This document shows positions 9,439 to 18,413 of a stretch of 64,000 nucleotides of DNA, piece after piece. A model generated the notes under the pieces. The model searched no databases. It had not been told where the DNA came from and saw only the letters and a list, made by a program, of their open reading frames with translations. Position 1 is the stretch's first letter; each line of letters begins with the position of its first letter. The position numbers and the translations under genes were made by a program. The stretch is taken from contig JAKIVC010000012.1 of assembly GCA_021647245.1 (NCBI GenBank), forward strand, positions 1-64,000. Direction: 5' to 3'. The stretch comes from Gammaproteobacteria bacterium (GTDB lineage Bacteria > Pseudomonadota > Gammaproteobacteria > RBG-16-57-12).

Positions 9439-9439
9439 G

Positions 9440-10618
9440 TTACTCTCCAACAAGCCAAGCAACAACTTGACGACGTACTGATGCGTTCACAAGTAAATGT
9501 GTCGGCAATGTGACTAAATGATTTGAGACAAAATCAGCACCGGGAAAATCGTCACCATAATTCAGGCAAAACCCCTTAATTTCCTTCAGCTTATGCAACC
9601 CCTGAGGGTACATTTGTGATATTCCCAGCTCCCTACCCGAAAGTGATTTATTTTTTCTCGACAGCTCAATATCACCCTCAAGGTAGCACGGAAACCTGAT
9701 TGGAAATGATTCACTCTTTTCCAAGTGAGCCAACAATGAAACACGCCCACATTTTTTTAGCCTATTAAAATAAAAACCAGCGCACTCTCTCCGAGATGCC
9801 TTTAATGTGGGTAACCTCTTCAACAGCCTCTGAAGCAATAACACTCTAAGCCGCCCCATTCTTTCCATGGAGATATAATCGGGATAGACCGTTCTTCCTA
9901 TGCCAAGGAACGGTAGTCTGGCAGGCAGCCAGAAAATGGAGGGTTGAATCAACAGATCATTCATCAGCATCATCAACGCAGATTTAAGCTCTCGGATCCG
10001 ACCTGGCATAGGCATCACTTTATGACGAGATGTAAGCTCCGCACTGATTTCATCACAACTTACTGCCAAGATACCACCACCATTTGTGCTAATTGGTTTG
10101 CCACGGCCAAAGCTATAGACGATGATGTCAGAAGTCATCACCCCTCGCTCTGGATCAATACCTGACTGTGCTGCATCTTCGACCAAATATGCACCAACAC
10201 TATCTGCCAGTTTGCGTGCCTGATCGATGTCCGCACTTTTACTGAAAAAGTGGGTTGAAATAATGCACAATGTTTTATCATGAACAACCGATTTTAATTT
10301 CTGATAATCGAAATCAAGGGTCTCTGGCACCACATCACTGAGCACCATTTTTAGGCCTGCCTCTTCAATAGAGGCGGCAACGGAATAGCAAGTGTAGGCT
10401 GGCACAACAACCTCGCACTTGTCTTTTTTCAGTTTCGCAAGCACTCTGAGTGCTGTAACCAGCGCCGCCTTGCCACTGCAATAGTCATAAACAGCACAGC
10501 CGCCAAACAGCTCAGGCTTCATTTCAGAGTTTTTGTTCATTAACGAGGAGAGTAAGGCACCGACAACGCTGCCCATCCCATGAGTCATTCCAACTGCTGG
10601 CACACAATAAAAACTCAC
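9440..10618 (-). CDS. DegT/DnrJ/EryC1/StrS-family PLP aminotransferase
   Basis: A 392-residue protein of the sugar aminotransferase family. Visible landmarks are the PLP-holding acidic motif VEDAAQSGI, the internal-aldimine lysine in YSFGRGKPISTNGGG, and an N-terminal GKAALVTALRVL segment for the phosphate cup. Relatives convert keto-sugar nucleotides to amino sugars, or act on other keto substrates. The C-terminal half (about residues 200-390) is less conserved than in ArnB/PseC. The GTG start at 10618 lacks a clear ribosome binding site. No sugar 4,6-dehydratase lies in the window, so the substrate must come from elsewhere, or the protein has another role. Confidence 0.8.
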   Translation of the reverse strand: MSFYCVPAVGMTHGMGSVVGALLSSLMNKNSEMKPELFGGCAVYDYCSGKAALVTALRVLAKLKKDKCEVVVPAYTCYSVAASIEEAGLKMVLSDVVPETLDFDYQKLKSVVHDKTLCIISTHFFSKSADIDQARKLADSVGAYLVEDAAQSGIDPERGVMTSDIIVYSFGRGKPISTNGGGILAVSCDEISAELTSRHKVMPMPGRIRELKSALMMLMNDLLIQPSIFWLPARLPFLGIGRTVYPDYISMERMGRLRVLLLQRLLKRLPTLKASRRECAGFYFNRLKKCGRVSLLAHLEKSESFPIRFPCYLEGDIELSRKNKSLSGRELGISQMYPQGLHKLKEIKGFCLNYGDDFPGADFVSNHLVTLPTHLLVNASVRRQVVAWLVGE

Positions 10619-10673
10619 TTAAGGATTACCCCACAAACAAACATCATATGACCACACATCAACCCCCCCCCTG

Positions 10674-11843
10674 TCACTCATCACATGATTTCAGGTATGA
10701 AATCATCTCAGCAGATCTCGCTGACCATGTCTGATTTTTCATGGTGTCGGAGATCGCCTGTTTAGATGGCAAATAACCACCGGCAACTACCTTTCGAATT
10801 TCACTGACAAATTCATCCGCAGTTGTCGCCACAAATACGGCACTATCAATATTTTTCACTTCTTGTTGATTTGTGCAAACCACAGGGGACCCCGCAGCCA
10901 GGTACTCACGGACCTTAGTTGGATTGGCAAATTGATTTCTCCGAGTGTTTGCATAGGGCAAGATGGCAACATCGAAATGTGCAATATATTGGGGTAACTC
11001 ATCGAATGGTTTCATCCCCAGGTAGTGAATATTGCCCGCCTGAGGCACCTCGATACCCTCTTCAACAGGACCTATCATGACAAAGCTATATTCAGGCAGT
11101 TCTTTGGCCGTGTAATTGAGTAGATCCAGGTCAATATGTTCACCAATCAGGCCAACAAAACCGACAATGGGCCGCGAAAACAGTTTCATCTCGTGAGGGG
11201 TTTCACGGGAAAACTGAAGCGCTTTACAAAAGTGCGGGTAATCTACACCGTGAGGAAGATAATAAACATGTTCGTGCTTGGATTGTTTCTGCTCCTGCAG
11301 CGCCCTTGCCGTCACCAAGACCACCTCCACCTGTTTTAACAACTTATCTTCAAGCTGCTGAACAAGTGTCGCATCCATGCCTGCAATTGAAGCATATTCA
11401 TCAGCGCAGTAGTACGCTTTGACTTTAGCGGGAAGATCATCCAACACAACCGTGGTCGAGGGGCAGGCCGTAATAACATAGGGTTCCGCAATATTATAGT
11501 GTAGATAGGCCTTTCTAAAGAGACGTTTGAGTATCTGCCGGTTTATCCACCTGACCAGACTATATTTGAAGAGGGGGATTGTAATGGGAGTGATGACATG
11601 AATATTTTTTTGCTCTTCATTTTCACCTACCGCAGCCTTTTTTCGATCAAAAACAGACTCTTTAAGCTTGCTAACAATACGCTTGGCATCCCCCAGATTG
11701 AGCTTGGGCGCTCTCATTCCCAATGAGTTAACCCACAAAATATGGTAACCCTCTTTCTCCAGCTCCTTGGCTAAATATTGCCCTGTACTATGGTGCCTGC
11801 CCCAATCCTCACCAAAAAAAATGATCCACTTCCTGTCTGTCAA
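10674..11843 (-). CDS. Glycosyltransferase (GT1/GT4-like)
   Basis: A 389-residue GT-B-like glycosyltransferase. The N-terminus WIIFFGEDWGRHHSTGQYLA and the central CADEYASIAGMD segment resemble TuaH-type transferases. The C-terminal donor domain has FVGLIGEHIDLDLL, a PYANTRRNQFANPTKVREYLAAGSPVV helix-turn region and a modest E motif. The start is a TTG at 11843 with an AGGCG element upstream. It probably adds one residue of the EPS repeat unit at the cytoplasmic membrane. Donor and acceptor are unknown. Confidence 0.8.
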   Translation of the reverse strand: MTDRKWIIFFGEDWGRHHSTGQYLAKELEKEGYHILWVNSLGMRAPKLNLGDAKRIVSKLKESVFDRKKAAVGENEEQKNIHVITPITIPLFKYSLVRWINRQILKRLFRKAYLHYNIAEPYVITACPSTTVVLDDLPAKVKAYYCADEYASIAGMDATLVQQLEDKLLKQVEVVLVTARALQEQKQSKHEHVYYLPHGVDYPHFCKALQFSRETPHEMKLFSRPIVGFVGLIGEHIDLDLLNYTAKELPEYSFVMIGPVEEGIEVPQAGNIHYLGMKPFDELPQYIAHFDVAILPYANTRRNQFANPTKVREYLAAGSPVVCTNQQEVKNIDSAVFVATTADEFVSEIRKVVAGGYLPSKQAISDTMKNQTWSARSAEMISYLKSCDE

Positions 11844-11884
11844 AATCTAAACGCCTGTTACTTAAATTAAGTGGCTAAAACAAA

Positions 11885-12586
11885 TCACTTTTCTGAGCGA
11901 TCGGCCTTAATTTTCGATAAAAAGTCGCCACCTACCTGATCCAAAGCTTTATAGGCTTCAGGATTCAAATGCACATGGTCTCCCCGGTCATACTTAGGAT
12001 CCATATAGCGATTTTCATTTGAAACACGCAGTGCCGCCTCTAAATCCAGCACCGCCAACCCCTGCTTTTCAGCAACTTCGCGTAACCAGTCATTGTAGGC
12101 GGTGAGTTGTTTCATTTTGTTGGGCTTACCCATCACGCCTTTAATCACGCTTTTTATTTTGCTTGTTAGGCCAGTTTGCTCACTGACGGGTACTGAGGTC
12201 GCAAACACGACATCAATGTTCTTTTCAGCCAGTTGCGCTGTCCATTGCGTGATTTTCTTTTTATAATCAGCGATATCTCCCGGGAAATAGACTGAACACT
12301 CTTTTATGATGACCACATCGGGAAGTTCGTTGCGACTGATAAGCTCATCTATTGCGGATGACTTATCGAATGAATCATAAATAGCCACAAATTCCAGATT
12401 AAAACCATCGGCATCGACACGTTCAGCAAGCTCATCAAACTTCCAACCATTGCCAATTGAGGCGCCGACAAGTACTACATTGATATCGTTATCTGGCATC
12501 TTATCCTCCACGGCCATAGAAACACTCGCCATGAATAAGCTACCCATAACAAAAAGAAATACGTTAAATTTATTTTTTAGATACAA
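11885..12586 (-). CDS. Secreted SGNH/GDSL-like hydrolase
   Basis: A 233-residue protein with a signal peptide (basic MYLKNKFN, hydrophobic core, cleavage near VSMA-VE at about residue 26). Block I reads VVLVGASIGNGW, so the nucleophile serine is kept while the usual Asp of GDS is Ala. Block V DHVHLNPEAY supplies the Asp and His. SGNH enzymes in EPS loci, such as AlgX/AlgJ relatives, handle O-acyl groups in the periplasm. The start is TTG at 12586, backed by a very strong AAAGGAGG six bases upstream. It overlaps the end of the preceding acyltransferase gene by 17 bases, so the pair is translationally coupled and may place or remove acyl groups together (inference). Confidence 0.7.
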   Translation of the reverse strand: MYLKNKFNVFLFVMGSLFMASVSMAVEDKMPDNDINVVLVGASIGNGWKFDELAERVDADGFNLEFVAIYDSFDKSSAIDELISRNELPDVVIIKECSVYFPGDIADYKKKITQWTAQLAEKNIDVVFATSVPVSEQTGLTSKIKSVIKGVMGKPNKMKQLTAYNDWLREVAEKQGLAVLDLEAALRVSNENRYMDPKYDRGDHVHLNPEAYKALDQVGGDFLSKIKADRSEK

Positions 12587-13163
12587 CGGTTGCCTCCTTT
12601 TTTAAAAAACGTGCTGGATTACCAATAGCAATGGTTTTCGCTGGCATCGGCTTGGTAACGACACTACCCGCAGAAACCGTGCTATCACCTTCAATATCGG
12701 CCATCACTAAGCTGCCTTCACCCAGCCAAGTCTCATTGCCAATCTTTATCATTTTATAATTAACTTGGGAAGTCGTATTTCCTTCGTTTTCCATATCATG
12801 TTGGTATTTCCCCCCCATAATGGAAACCCTGCTTGAGACAAGAATATTATTTCCTAGGTCAGCAGAGCCGATGATTGAAAAACTGCCGATCACAACACCG
12901 CGCCCAGCGCTGGCAGTGGGATGGGCAAAAAAAGAGGCAAAACCAACCACCAAGTCATATTTACATTCAGTAAGGGTAACGCAATAGAACGAGGTTCGAA
13001 GATATTGGCCTATTTTCCCCGGTACCAGACTGAGCAACTTCGCAGAGAAGCTGAACATCTCTTCAGAGCCAAATAGCTTGTAGATAAGCCAACTTGAGAT
13101 GGAAAGCGGCCATGTCAGCAAATGCATCAGCCAGACAACAACGCCCTTTAACTTATACGACAT
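12570..13163 (-). CDS. LbH acyltransferase (paralogue of the one at 52180)
   Basis: A 197-residue protein. A hydrophobic N-terminal stretch (residues 8-30) is followed by a conserved PGKIGQYLRTSFY region and hexapeptide repeats ending in SAGSVVTKPMPAKTIAIGNPARFL. It is a close relative of the protein encoded at 52180-52758; shared features include PGxIGxYLRxxFY, an EC pair, SFFxHxxAS and xQHxM. Both look like acetyl- or acyl-CoA dependent O-acyltransferases tethered to the inner membrane. It lies between the NadE-like gene and the SGNH hydrolase gene, and all three are tightly packed. Confidence 0.75.
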   Translation of the reverse strand: MSYKLKGVVVWLMHLLTWPLSISSWLIYKLFGSEEMFSFSAKLLSLVPGKIGQYLRTSFYCVTLTECKYDLVVGFASFFAHPTASAGRGVVIGSFSIIGSADLGNNILVSSRVSIMGGKYQHDMENEGNTTSQVNYKMIKIGNETWLGEGSLVMADIEGDSTVSAGSVVTKPMPAKTIAIGNPARFLKKEATVVSKK

Positions 13164-14129
13164 TTAACTACCTATCCCCACCTCTTCGAGCAACAGCGGC
13201 TTCATGTGATGATAGCGGGTAGCGGCGCGCTTGGCCTCAATATCCTTATAGATGAAATTAGCGTGGTCTTCATCTGTAGAGAGCGCGGTGGCCAGCTCAG
13301 CAGCGGGCACATTATGGTTGTAACTCCACAGAGCGATATCCATCTTGTCATAGGGCAGTGCGTAGTAAAACTCATCCTGCCCCTGTGGCATGCTGTAGGT
13401 GTCTGTTGAAGGTGTAGAGTTGCAGATCTCCTCTGGCAGCCCCAGATATCGGGCCAGTGCATAGACCTGAGTTTTATAGAGATGGGCAATCGGCTTTACA
13501 TCAGCTGAGCCATCGCCATTTTTCACGAAAAAGCCTTGGTCATATTCAACTCGATTGGGGGTACCCACAACCGCATAATTTAATCGATCGGCATGAAAAT
13601 ATTCTACTGTTTTGCGAATACGCTGTTTATAGTTGGTGGCAGCCACTACCTGCAAATACTCTTTTAGGCCCATGCGTTTTTCTGAGATTTCGCCCGATGG
13701 GGACTGTACTACCAGATTGAAGTGATTAATCGTCCCCTGTTTCTGACCGGCGATGGCTATTTTGCACTTCCAATCATCACTGTACTCCGGAAATAGTTTT
13801 CGAATCGCCTCATCTCGCCAGCGGTAGCAACCGATCGCTTCCAGTGTAGGGCCAATATTTTCCATCATATGATCCAGCCCATATTTATCCACCACCAACT
13901 GGCCGTAAGAGACGCTCTGTGAAGATGAGTCATGTTCCGGCATTAAAATACCAAAGACCCGCTTGGCGCCCAGCGCCTCAACACAAAGCGCGGTACAAAC
14001 CGCGCTATCAACCCCGCCTGAGATTCCGACCACCAAACCACGGCGATGTAGTTTATTTCTTAGCAGCTCAATCAATCGATCTGCAATTTGTTTAACTTCT
14101 GCCTGCTCATCTATTTTTAACATATCCAT
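13164..14129 (-). CDS. NAD synthase-like (NadE family) PP-loop enzyme
   Basis: A 321-residue protein with the ATP pyrophosphatase loop GISGGVDSA at residues 35-43 and the NadE signature GTPNRVEYDQGFFVKNGDG followed by KPIAHLYKTQVYALA. In NAD synthase these parts adenylate nicotinate adenine dinucleotide and bring in ammonia. The protein is longer than ammonia-dependent NadE (about 275), with an extra segment around residues 120-165, and it has no nitrilase-type glutaminase domain. It sits next to an acyl carrier protein and an AsnB-like enzyme inside a polysaccharide operon, so a biosynthetic amidation or condensation role is as likely as NAD synthesis. Family membership is clear; the substrate is not. 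Confidence 0.75.
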   Translation of the reverse strand: MDMLKIDEQAEVKQIADRLIELLRNKLHRRGLVVGISGGVDSAVCTALCVEALGAKRVFGILMPEHDSSSQSVSYGQLVVDKYGLDHMMENIGPTLEAIGCYRWRDEAIRKLFPEYSDDWKCKIAIAGQKQGTINHFNLVVQSPSGEISEKRMGLKEYLQVVAATNYKQRIRKTVEYFHADRLNYAVVGTPNRVEYDQGFFVKNGDGSADVKPIAHLYKTQVYALARYLGLPEEICNSTPSTDTYSMPQGQDEFYYALPYDKMDIALWSYNHNVPAAELATALSTDEDHANFIYKDIEAKRAATRYHHMKPLLLEEVGIGS

Positions 14130-14187
14130 GATAATTCCGCCCTTCTACGAACCACTTTTAAATTCACTAACAATGAATTTATTTAAT

Positions 14188-14436
14188 TTAGCTTGCTGTT
14201 TTTTTGCTTATAAAAGCAGCAATGTTATTTACAGAATCAAAGTTTTCAGGAATCATCTCATCATCTTCCACTGCAATGCCAAAGGTCTCCTCCAGAAAAA
14301 AGATAACCTCTAGAATTCCGGTCGAATCAATAATTCCTTTCTCAATGAATGAATCATCATCACCCAATGCTGACATATCGTCGGTAAATAGATAGTTTTC
14401 CAGAATATACTCTTTTACCTTATTTTCCACGCTCAT
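14188..14436 (-). CDS. Acyl carrier protein
   Basis: An 82-residue acidic protein with the phosphopantetheine attachment motif GIIDSTGIL, serine at residue 38, and the three-helix pattern of ACPs. The motif is DST in place of DSL, as in many specialised carrier proteins. ATG at 14436 follows AGGTGAATCT. It lies between the AsnB-like and NadE-like genes in one operon, so it is probably a dedicated carrier for an EPS substituent and not the fatty-acid synthase ACP. AMP ligases that could load it are encoded at 50542 and 62327. Confidence 0.85.
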   Translation of the reverse strand: MSVENKVKEYILENYLFTDDMSALGDDDSFIEKGIIDSTGILEVIFFLEETFGIAVEDDEMIPENFDSVNNIAAFISKKTAS

Positions 14437-14459
14437 AGATTCACCTATTAAATTTAATA

Positions 14460-16406
14460 TTATTTAACTGAAAACTTCTCATGAAACTGCTCAATGAACA
14501 GGCTGTGCCATATCTGCGTAGAGAGTATGCCGATAAAGGCCATATTATCCTTATGCCCGATAGCCCGCCCTTTTTTCACTTTCTTAACCAATAGCTGAGT
14601 CCTTTTCGGATCAAAATAGCCAAAACGTTTCACTGTTGATTCTGAGAGCAGCTCTTCGACATAACCCGGCAACCTGCCTTCATGACTGAAAGCGGCGATA
14701 TCGGGGGCACGGTAAGGCTGTTTATAGCGCTTTACGATATTAGATGGGAGGTATTTCCCCATCGCTTTTTTCAATAAAAACTTCTCGTTCAAAACCTTCA
14801 TTTTGAGCTTTGGATGCAATTGATTGGCAAACTCAATCACCCGGTGATCCAAAAATGGAAAACGCCCTTCAATCGAGTTTGCCATCAACATCCTGTCCCC
14901 TTGAGAGCAGAGCAGGTATCCTCCCATCAAAGATTTTGCTTCAATATACTGAGCCCGATTAAAAGAGTGCCAACGGGGCAGTGCCTTCGGCAAGCTATTC
15001 CCTATGATATCATAAGGGTTTTCTGCTAGCTTACTTTTTAAATCATCCGAAAAGAACTCTTTACATTTCGCGGTGGTGACCCAACGCGGTAGATGAGAAA
15101 AATAGGCCAGATTGGGTTGTTCAAGCCCCATTCCAAAGAAGTTTTTCAGATAAGCCTGCCCCTGCCGCTTGGATACATCCAGGTAGGGGTAGAGGCGTTT
15201 TAGCAGCGCGGCTCTAAAGGCTGAATCACTGTTTTTAGCCCAAAACTGGCGGATCTTTGTCTCTTTAAAAATATCGTACCCACCCAGCACTTCATCGGCA
15301 CCCTCGCCGGTCAGTACCACCTTGTAGCCCTGCTGGCGCACCAGACCAGAGAGTAGCCGCATCGGCACCGGTGCGGTTCGTAATACAGGGGCTTCTGTAT
15401 GCCATATGGTATCAACAAAGTTATCCGCCACATCACGGTTTGAGCAGATAATACGGCTATGGTCAGCCCCTAGGTGTTGAATCAGGTCATTCTGATAGGA
15501 TTGTTCATCCAGACCAGACTCTTCAAAACCGATGGAGAATGTCCGAAGGTAGGCATCACTGTGGTTGTGAATAATCGATACCAGCACCGATGAATCCAGG
15601 CCACCGGAGAGATAGGCACCCACCGGGACGTCTGAACGTAATCGAATCCGGGTAGAATCAATCAGAAGGTCGTGCAGCTCGCCCGCAAGCTGCTCATCAC
15701 TGCCACTTCGGTACTCTCCGCTAGCATCCGGGAAGCTCCAATCCCAGTATCGTCGGCAGCTGATCGCGCCGTTTTTTACGGTTAGTATCTCCCCCGGAGT
15801 GACTTCATTGACGCCCTCAAACAGCGACCCCGGGCTCACGGGCGACCAAAAAGTCATCAACTGGTCCAGTGCTGAAAGGTTCAGCCTTGGTGAACTATCG
15901 AAGGTAGAGAGAATAGATTTAACTTCGGATGCAAAAACCAGCCGCTCATGGGTCTGTTGATAGAAAAGTGGAACAATTCCCAAGCGATCACGAATCAGCA
16001 GCAGAGTATTGTTTGGTGCATCCCAAAGAGCGATAGCAAACTGACCATTGAGGTGATTCACAAAATCATCACCATACTCTTCGTAGAGGTGCACAATAAC
16101 CTCGGTATCACTCAGGGTGTAAAAGTGATGCCCCTTCCCCTCTAACTCAACCCTAAGCTCAACAAAATTAAATATTTCACCATTAAAGCTCACCCAGATA
16201 GAGCTATCTTCATTGTGGATTGGCTGTTTTCCGCCCTCCAAGTCAATGATACTCAACCTGGCATGCCCCAGACCGATGTTGTTTTTCACATAACACCCTA
16301 ATCCATCGGGCCCCCGGTGATCTATCTGCGCAACCATACGCATAATTTCATTTTCAGATACCGAGCGTTCCGAGTCGTGATAAACAATCCCCGCTATTCC
16401 GCACAT
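14460..16406 (-). CDS. asnB: Asparagine synthase-like glutamine amidotransferase
   Basis: A 648-residue two-domain enzyme. The N-terminal class II glutaminase starts MCGIAGIVYH, with Cys2 as nucleophile exposed after Met removal, and continues with RHRGPD-type (DHRGPDG) and SFNGEIFNF elements. The synthetase domain begins near residue 240 with the PP-loop YLSGGLDSSVLVSI. True AsnB makes asparagine from aspartate. Relatives in exosortase-A loci are annotated as system-associated amidotransferases (TIGR03108) and probably amidate a polysaccharide substituent. The length fits both. Its neighbours, an ACP and a FemAB-like protein, favour the polysaccharide role. Confidence 0.85.
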   Translation of the reverse strand: MCGIAGIVYHDSERSVSENEIMRMVAQIDHRGPDGLGCYVKNNIGLGHARLSIIDLEGGKQPIHNEDSSIWVSFNGEIFNFVELRVELEGKGHHFYTLSDTEVIVHLYEEYGDDFVNHLNGQFAIALWDAPNNTLLLIRDRLGIVPLFYQQTHERLVFASEVKSILSTFDSSPRLNLSALDQLMTFWSPVSPGSLFEGVNEVTPGEILTVKNGAISCRRYWDWSFPDASGEYRSGSDEQLAGELHDLLIDSTRIRLRSDVPVGAYLSGGLDSSVLVSIIHNHSDAYLRTFSIGFEESGLDEQSYQNDLIQHLGADHSRIICSNRDVADNFVDTIWHTEAPVLRTAPVPMRLLSGLVRQQGYKVVLTGEGADEVLGGYDIFKETKIRQFWAKNSDSAFRAALLKRLYPYLDVSKRQGQAYLKNFFGMGLEQPNLAYFSHLPRWVTTAKCKEFFSDDLKSKLAENPYDIIGNSLPKALPRWHSFNRAQYIEAKSLMGGYLLCSQGDRMLMANSIEGRFPFLDHRVIEFANQLHPKLKMKVLNEKFLLKKAMGKYLPSNIVKRYKQPYRAPDIAAFSHEGRLPGYVEELLSESTVKRFGYFDPKRTQLLVKKVKKGRAIGHKDNMAFIGILSTQIWHSLFIEQFHEKFSVK

Positions 16407-16415
16407 ACAATTCCT

Positions 16416-17489
16416 TCAAGGTAAATTTTTAACCAGCATCGGCCCTAAAAACTTGGTTAAAGCCAGTGGCAGCTTTTGCCATATCTTAATCGCAAGCTGA
16501 TACTTAGGGTTGTTTGGATTAAGCTGAGGCAGCTCACCGCCATCCCGCATCCAGTAATGCCAATAGAGCTGCTTTGGTTTTGCTCCCCACTGTTTTTTGA
16601 AGCGGAAGGTTCCGCTATCAGTGGATGAGCGCCCAAAATCAAACTGATCAAAGCCCTGTTCAATCGAATACTTCAACACCTCCCAATAGAGGAACATATT
16701 GACACCGATTTTATTAACCTCCCGCAGGGTGGATGCCCAAGGAATCTCCATCTGTCCGTTGTAACCCAGCAAAAATGCGGCGGCAACAGGCTTCTCTTCA
16801 TGGCGTACAATAACAATGTGGACACTATCTGAAAAAGTTTCGATAATCGCCCGGAAGAAGTTTTTACCGTAGACCGGTGTCCCCAAGTCGCGCATATTGC
16901 GCGCAAAGACATCGTAAAATTGATCGAGCAACTCTCCTTTACCAGTCAGCACTTCTACGCCTTCGCGAATGGGGCGTTTAATCTGTGAACGACGTTTGGC
17001 ACCAATCGCCTTCCACAGGATATCGGGGTCGTCCGGCAGATCAAGCAACATCGCAACCTTGTCGAGTCGAGCAGGTAGTATTGATTGCCGCTCCTGCACA
17101 TCCCTGAACTCGATATGGCTGACATTGAGGGCCTTGCCCTGCTCAATGGCACTCTCCATCAGGGCTTGTTCGGTGCTTTCGTCAATAGCCACCGCCCCCC
17201 CGTAGTTAAAATAGGGGAGAGAGACCATGTAGTTTCCAAACAGCATACTTTTAATATGAATAATGGGCAGTACACCCACAACCTTACCTGCCTGATCTTT
17301 CGCGAGAAAGCAGTAGTTATGATGACCAAACAGCTGGTTGATCATCTTTGGCGCTGCACTGTGATGGTACAGGCTGCACCGCTCTGATTGCGATACATAG
17401 CCATCCCAAGCACTGAAATCGGCACTTTTTAGCCTCTCTACCCGAATCGCCATTTGCCGCTGTGTTGTATCCAATATTTCCTGTTCCAT
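16416..17489 (-). CDS. FemAB-like protein of XrtA/PEP-CTERM systems
   Basis: A 357-residue protein of the FemAB/GNAT-related family that uses aminoacyl-tRNA or acyl donors. The first domain carries SLPYFNYGGAVA and a typical IEFRDVQE segment. The second has ARNMRDLGTPVYGKNFF, PVAAAFLLGYNG and DFGRSSTDSGTFRFKKQWG, motifs that characterise TIGR03019 proteins of exosortase loci. Classical FemX enzymes add amino acids to peptidoglycan precursors; the EPS versions are thought to modify the sugar chain, with no defined substrate. It lies nine bases from asnB and just downstream of the deacetylase gene. Confidence 0.85.
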   Translation of the reverse strand: MEQEILDTTQRQMAIRVERLKSADFSAWDGYVSQSERCSLYHHSAAPKMINQLFGHHNYCFLAKDQAGKVVGVLPIIHIKSMLFGNYMVSLPYFNYGGAVAIDESTEQALMESAIEQGKALNVSHIEFRDVQERQSILPARLDKVAMLLDLPDDPDILWKAIGAKRRSQIKRPIREGVEVLTGKGELLDQFYDVFARNMRDLGTPVYGKNFFRAIIETFSDSVHIVIVRHEEKPVAAAFLLGYNGQMEIPWASTLREVNKIGVNMFLYWEVLKYSIEQGFDQFDFGRSSTDSGTFRFKKQWGAKPKQLYWHYWMRDGGELPQLNPNNPKYQLAIKIWQKLPLALTKFLGPMLVKNLP

Positions 17490-17528
17490 TCACACGCCCA
17501 AGGGTATTTTATTGTTGTAATTCATCTG

Positions 17529-18413
17529 CTAACGGTCTCCAACACTGTCAAAACCCAAACCAGAGAGCACATTTGCCATGGTTGTAAATTCAAAGTCTTG
17601 CAGCAATGCCCTGAACCTTGTTTCGCAGCGATTCAGGTTCATATAATGTCGGGTTCGCGACAGCAGGCTTGTCTTAATGCGCGGCTGTTCCGGATCCACC
17701 TCCCACGGATGAAGGTAGAAAACAAAAGGCTTATTTTCCTTTTTATTGATACTCGCCAGCATCGATCTTGAAAATGGATAGGGGTAGACTCGAAAATACC
17801 CCCCGCCCGCCACTGGCAACTGATAGCCTAGCAATTTTTTGGTCGAGATAGGGAACTCAACAATAGATGAGCCATTACTCAGGGTATGCTGATAAGGGTG
17901 TTTAGGGGCATCGGGCACCCCGTAGCGATCGTGATAAACCGGGAAAATACTGGAATCATAGGTGAAGCCAAGATCCCCCAGAATATCCATCGCCCACATC
18001 GACTCCTTGGTGATCGAGTAGCTTGCGGCTCGATAACCCTCTACCGGCTTCTGAATAATATCCTCCAGAATCTCTTTTGCTTTGCGGGTCTCTTGGTAAA
18101 AAATTTCAGGTGTCTGATTATAGATCAGCTGATGACTGTAACCATGACACGCTACTTCATGTCCCTCGCTGAGAATATCTTTCACCAGTTGCGGTTCTCT
18201 TTCGGCCACCCAGCCCAATACAAAAAAGGTTCCTTGCCGCTGAGCATCTGACATCGCCCTCAAAATAACGTGGGTATTTTTAACGACCCGAGACTCATAG
18301 TCGCCCCAGTTCGCGTAATCGACATTGGCCGCAAATGCTGAGACTTGGAAGTAGTCTTCAACATCAATGGTCATGGCGTTGCTTATTTTTTTTTGAACCG
18401 CTGTCGTCATCAT
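17529..18413 (-). CDS. XrtA-associated polysaccharide deacetylase
   Basis: A 294-residue NodB-domain protein (TIGR03006 type). The metal-binding Asp motif is MTIDVEDYFQV (residues 14-24), and the His motif is EVACHGYSHQLIY. A catalytic-type region follows in GYRAASYSITKES, and the end of the barrel shows FYLHPWEVDPEQPR. The family removes N- or O-acetyl groups from polysaccharides. There is no signal peptide, so action on a cytoplasmic intermediate or non-classical placement is implied. The start codon overlaps the stop of the upstream outer-membrane protein gene by one base (TAATG), which indicates translational coupling. Confidence 0.88.
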   Translation of the reverse strand: MMTTAVQKKISNAMTIDVEDYFQVSAFAANVDYANWGDYESRVVKNTHVILRAMSDAQRQGTFFVLGWVAEREPQLVKDILSEGHEVACHGYSHQLIYNQTPEIFYQETRKAKEILEDIIQKPVEGYRAASYSITKESMWAMDILGDLGFTYDSSIFPVYHDRYGVPDAPKHPYQHTLSNGSSIVEFPISTKKLLGYQLPVAGGGYFRVYPYPFSRSMLASINKKENKPFVFYLHPWEVDPEQPRIKTSLLSRTRHYMNLNRCETRFRALLQDFEFTTMANVLSGLGFDSVGDR

